From NCBI GenBank assembly GCA_013396655.1, contig WBMV01001021.1:62001-126000 (forward strand): a stretch of 64,000 bases of DNA, written 5' to 3'. The notes beneath the pieces were generated by a model. The model was given only the letters and a program-made list of their open reading frames with translations. It did no database searches and was not told the origin of the DNA. This document shows, one piece after another, positions 63,975 through 64,000 of the stretch; within the stretch, counting starts at the first letter, position 1; each line of letters begins with the position of its first letter. This stretch comes from Campylorhamphus procurvoides (lineage: Eukaryota > Chordata > Aves > Passeriformes > Dendrocolaptidae). The position numbers and the translations under genes were made by a program.

Positions 63975-64000
63975 CTGTAACAAAGAGATGGGAAAACATT

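Overview
This is a window of vertebrate nuclear DNA, most likely from a bird and probably a passerine. It carries spliced genes with GT-AG introns, fragments of CR1 LINEs (the main avian retroposon), and a SINE with a tRNA-Ile-like head and a CR1-like tail, the structure described for TguSINE1 of songbirds. I rebuilt the exons from conserved protein sequence, reading phase and splice sites. Human counterparts were compared from memory, not by a search.

Layout: (1) 1-12.4 kb, plus strand: the last 12 coding exons of NPHP3, a ciliary TPR protein, entered partway through the gene. (2) 12.4-22.1 kb, minus strand: the complete UBA5 gene (12 coding exons, about 417 aa), the E1 enzyme for UFM1, convergent with NPHP3. 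(3) 21.8-22.8 kb: a GC-rich head-to-head promoter shared by UBA5 and ACAD11, filled with short tandem repeats and holding two unresolved bases. (4) 22.5-53.5 kb, plus strand: the complete ACAD11 gene (20 coding exons, about 787 aa), with an N-terminal kinase-like domain and a C-terminal acyl-CoA dehydrogenase. Intron 1 holds CR1 remnants and a 41-bp minisatellite. The 11.6-kb intron 13 contains the single-coding-exon chemokine scavenger receptor gene ACKR4 on the minus strand. (5) 54.8-64 kb, minus strand: the last nine coding exons of DNAJC13 (RME-8), convergent with ACAD11 and running off the right edge. Gene order and orientation match human 3q22.1 (NPHP3, UBA5, ACAD11 with ACKR4 inside, DNAJC13).

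The genes are unrelated housekeeping or signalling genes that share an old syntenic block; they are not a pathway. I see no new multi-gene system. The most unusual part is the UBA5/ACAD11 promoter. There a minisatellite family related to the end of ACAD11 exon 1 has overrun the expected splice donor and seems to add about ten residues to the protein, and the UBA5 start-codon region has been tandemly duplicated.
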